Assembly (NCBI GenBank): GCA_005784505.1
Contig: VCAZ01000017.1
Coordinates: 1,284,151 to 1,348,150 of the forward strand
DNA from: Bagarius yarrelli
Taxonomy: Eukaryota; Chordata; Actinopteri; Siluriformes; Sisoridae
Length of the DNA: 64,000 nt
Reading direction: 5' to 3'
In this document: positions 63,861 to 64,000 of the stretch, piece after piece
How the letters are laid out: each line of letters begins with the position of its first letter
How positions within the stretch are numbered: the first letter of the stretch is position 1
Translations under genes and position numbers: made by a program
The notes under the pieces: generated by a model
What the model saw: the letters and a program-made list of their open reading frames with translations, nothing else
Database searches by the model: none
What the model was told of the DNA's origin: nothing

Positions 63861-64000
63861 GCACACCTAGGAACAGGGGCATCTGAGCACCACAGAAGAG
63901 CTTCTGTTTTGTTTTTTTTTGTTTTTTTTAACCATGTAAAGTGCTAAACAACGCATGTTGCAAAGTACAACATGCTGACTTGCATAACACAGCAGTAAGG
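63861..64000. other. Intergenic DNA to window end
   Basis: T-rich simple sequence then unremarkable DNA. Nothing recognised. Confidence 0.5.

Noticed and set aside
1..64000. Prokaryotic genes, operons, CRISPR arrays, IS elements or phage sequence
   Set aside because: No ribosome-binding-site-led gene rows, no long ORFs, and no regularly spaced repeats with unique spacers. The SINE, LINE and microsatellite content is that of a fish nuclear genome.

Overview
This window is vertebrate nuclear DNA and almost certainly from a teleost fish. It has dense microsatellites, many tRNA-derived SINEs, Tc1/mariner, hAT and piggyBac-type remnants, and a Ty3/gypsy fossil, in an AT-rich background with no long open reading frame. 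The V-SINEs resemble the DANA/Mermaid type known from cyprinid and catfish genomes, so an ostariophysan such as a catfish is plausible. That placement is from recall, not from a search.

I find no intact host protein-coding exon, no rRNA or tRNA gene, no CRISPR array and nothing prokaryotic. The only recognisable coding sequence belongs to mobile elements: a Tc1 transposase remnant (about 12.0-12.6 kb, minus), a LINE reverse-transcriptase C-terminus (24.4-24.7 kb, plus), a Ty3/gypsy relic with gag, RNase H and integrase pieces (37.1-38.6 kb, plus), the first exon of a ZMYM1-like hAT transposase repeated in several copies, and parts of a second Tc1 family.

Layout: 0-5 kb holds a V-SINE, a decayed tandem triplication and a first hAT copy. 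6-14.5 kb is a transposon graveyard with several nested insertions. 15-24 kb mixes SINEs, a possible LTR and a few GC-shifted islands. 24-33 kb holds LINE, Tc1, hAT-like and piggyBac-like remnants and a 60-bp-arm inverted repeat. 35-39 kb holds an unclassified repeat, the gypsy relic and a V-SINE. 39-43.5 kb is relatively transposon-poor with several GC-shifted islands. 43.9-48.6 kb has a hAT element nested in a Tc1 element, then a strongly strand-asymmetric stretch (A-rich decayed tandem repeat, 56-A tract, polypyrimidine tract). 49-57 kb is microsatellite-rich with islands. 57-64 kb holds more SINE, hAT and unclassified repeat copies and two further islands.

The islands (for example 42.4-42.7, 55.0-55.3, 60.4-60.7 and 63.65-63.85 kb) have balanced composition and clustered homeodomain-like TAATTA cores, and they lack repeat hallmarks. 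They look like conserved noncoding elements in a gene desert, possibly regulatory sequence of a distant developmental gene. That is inference and needs a cross-species alignment. I did not find a new molecular system. The notable content is the nested and duplicated transposon structure, several repeat families I cannot name, and unusual palindromic or strand-asymmetric sequence.
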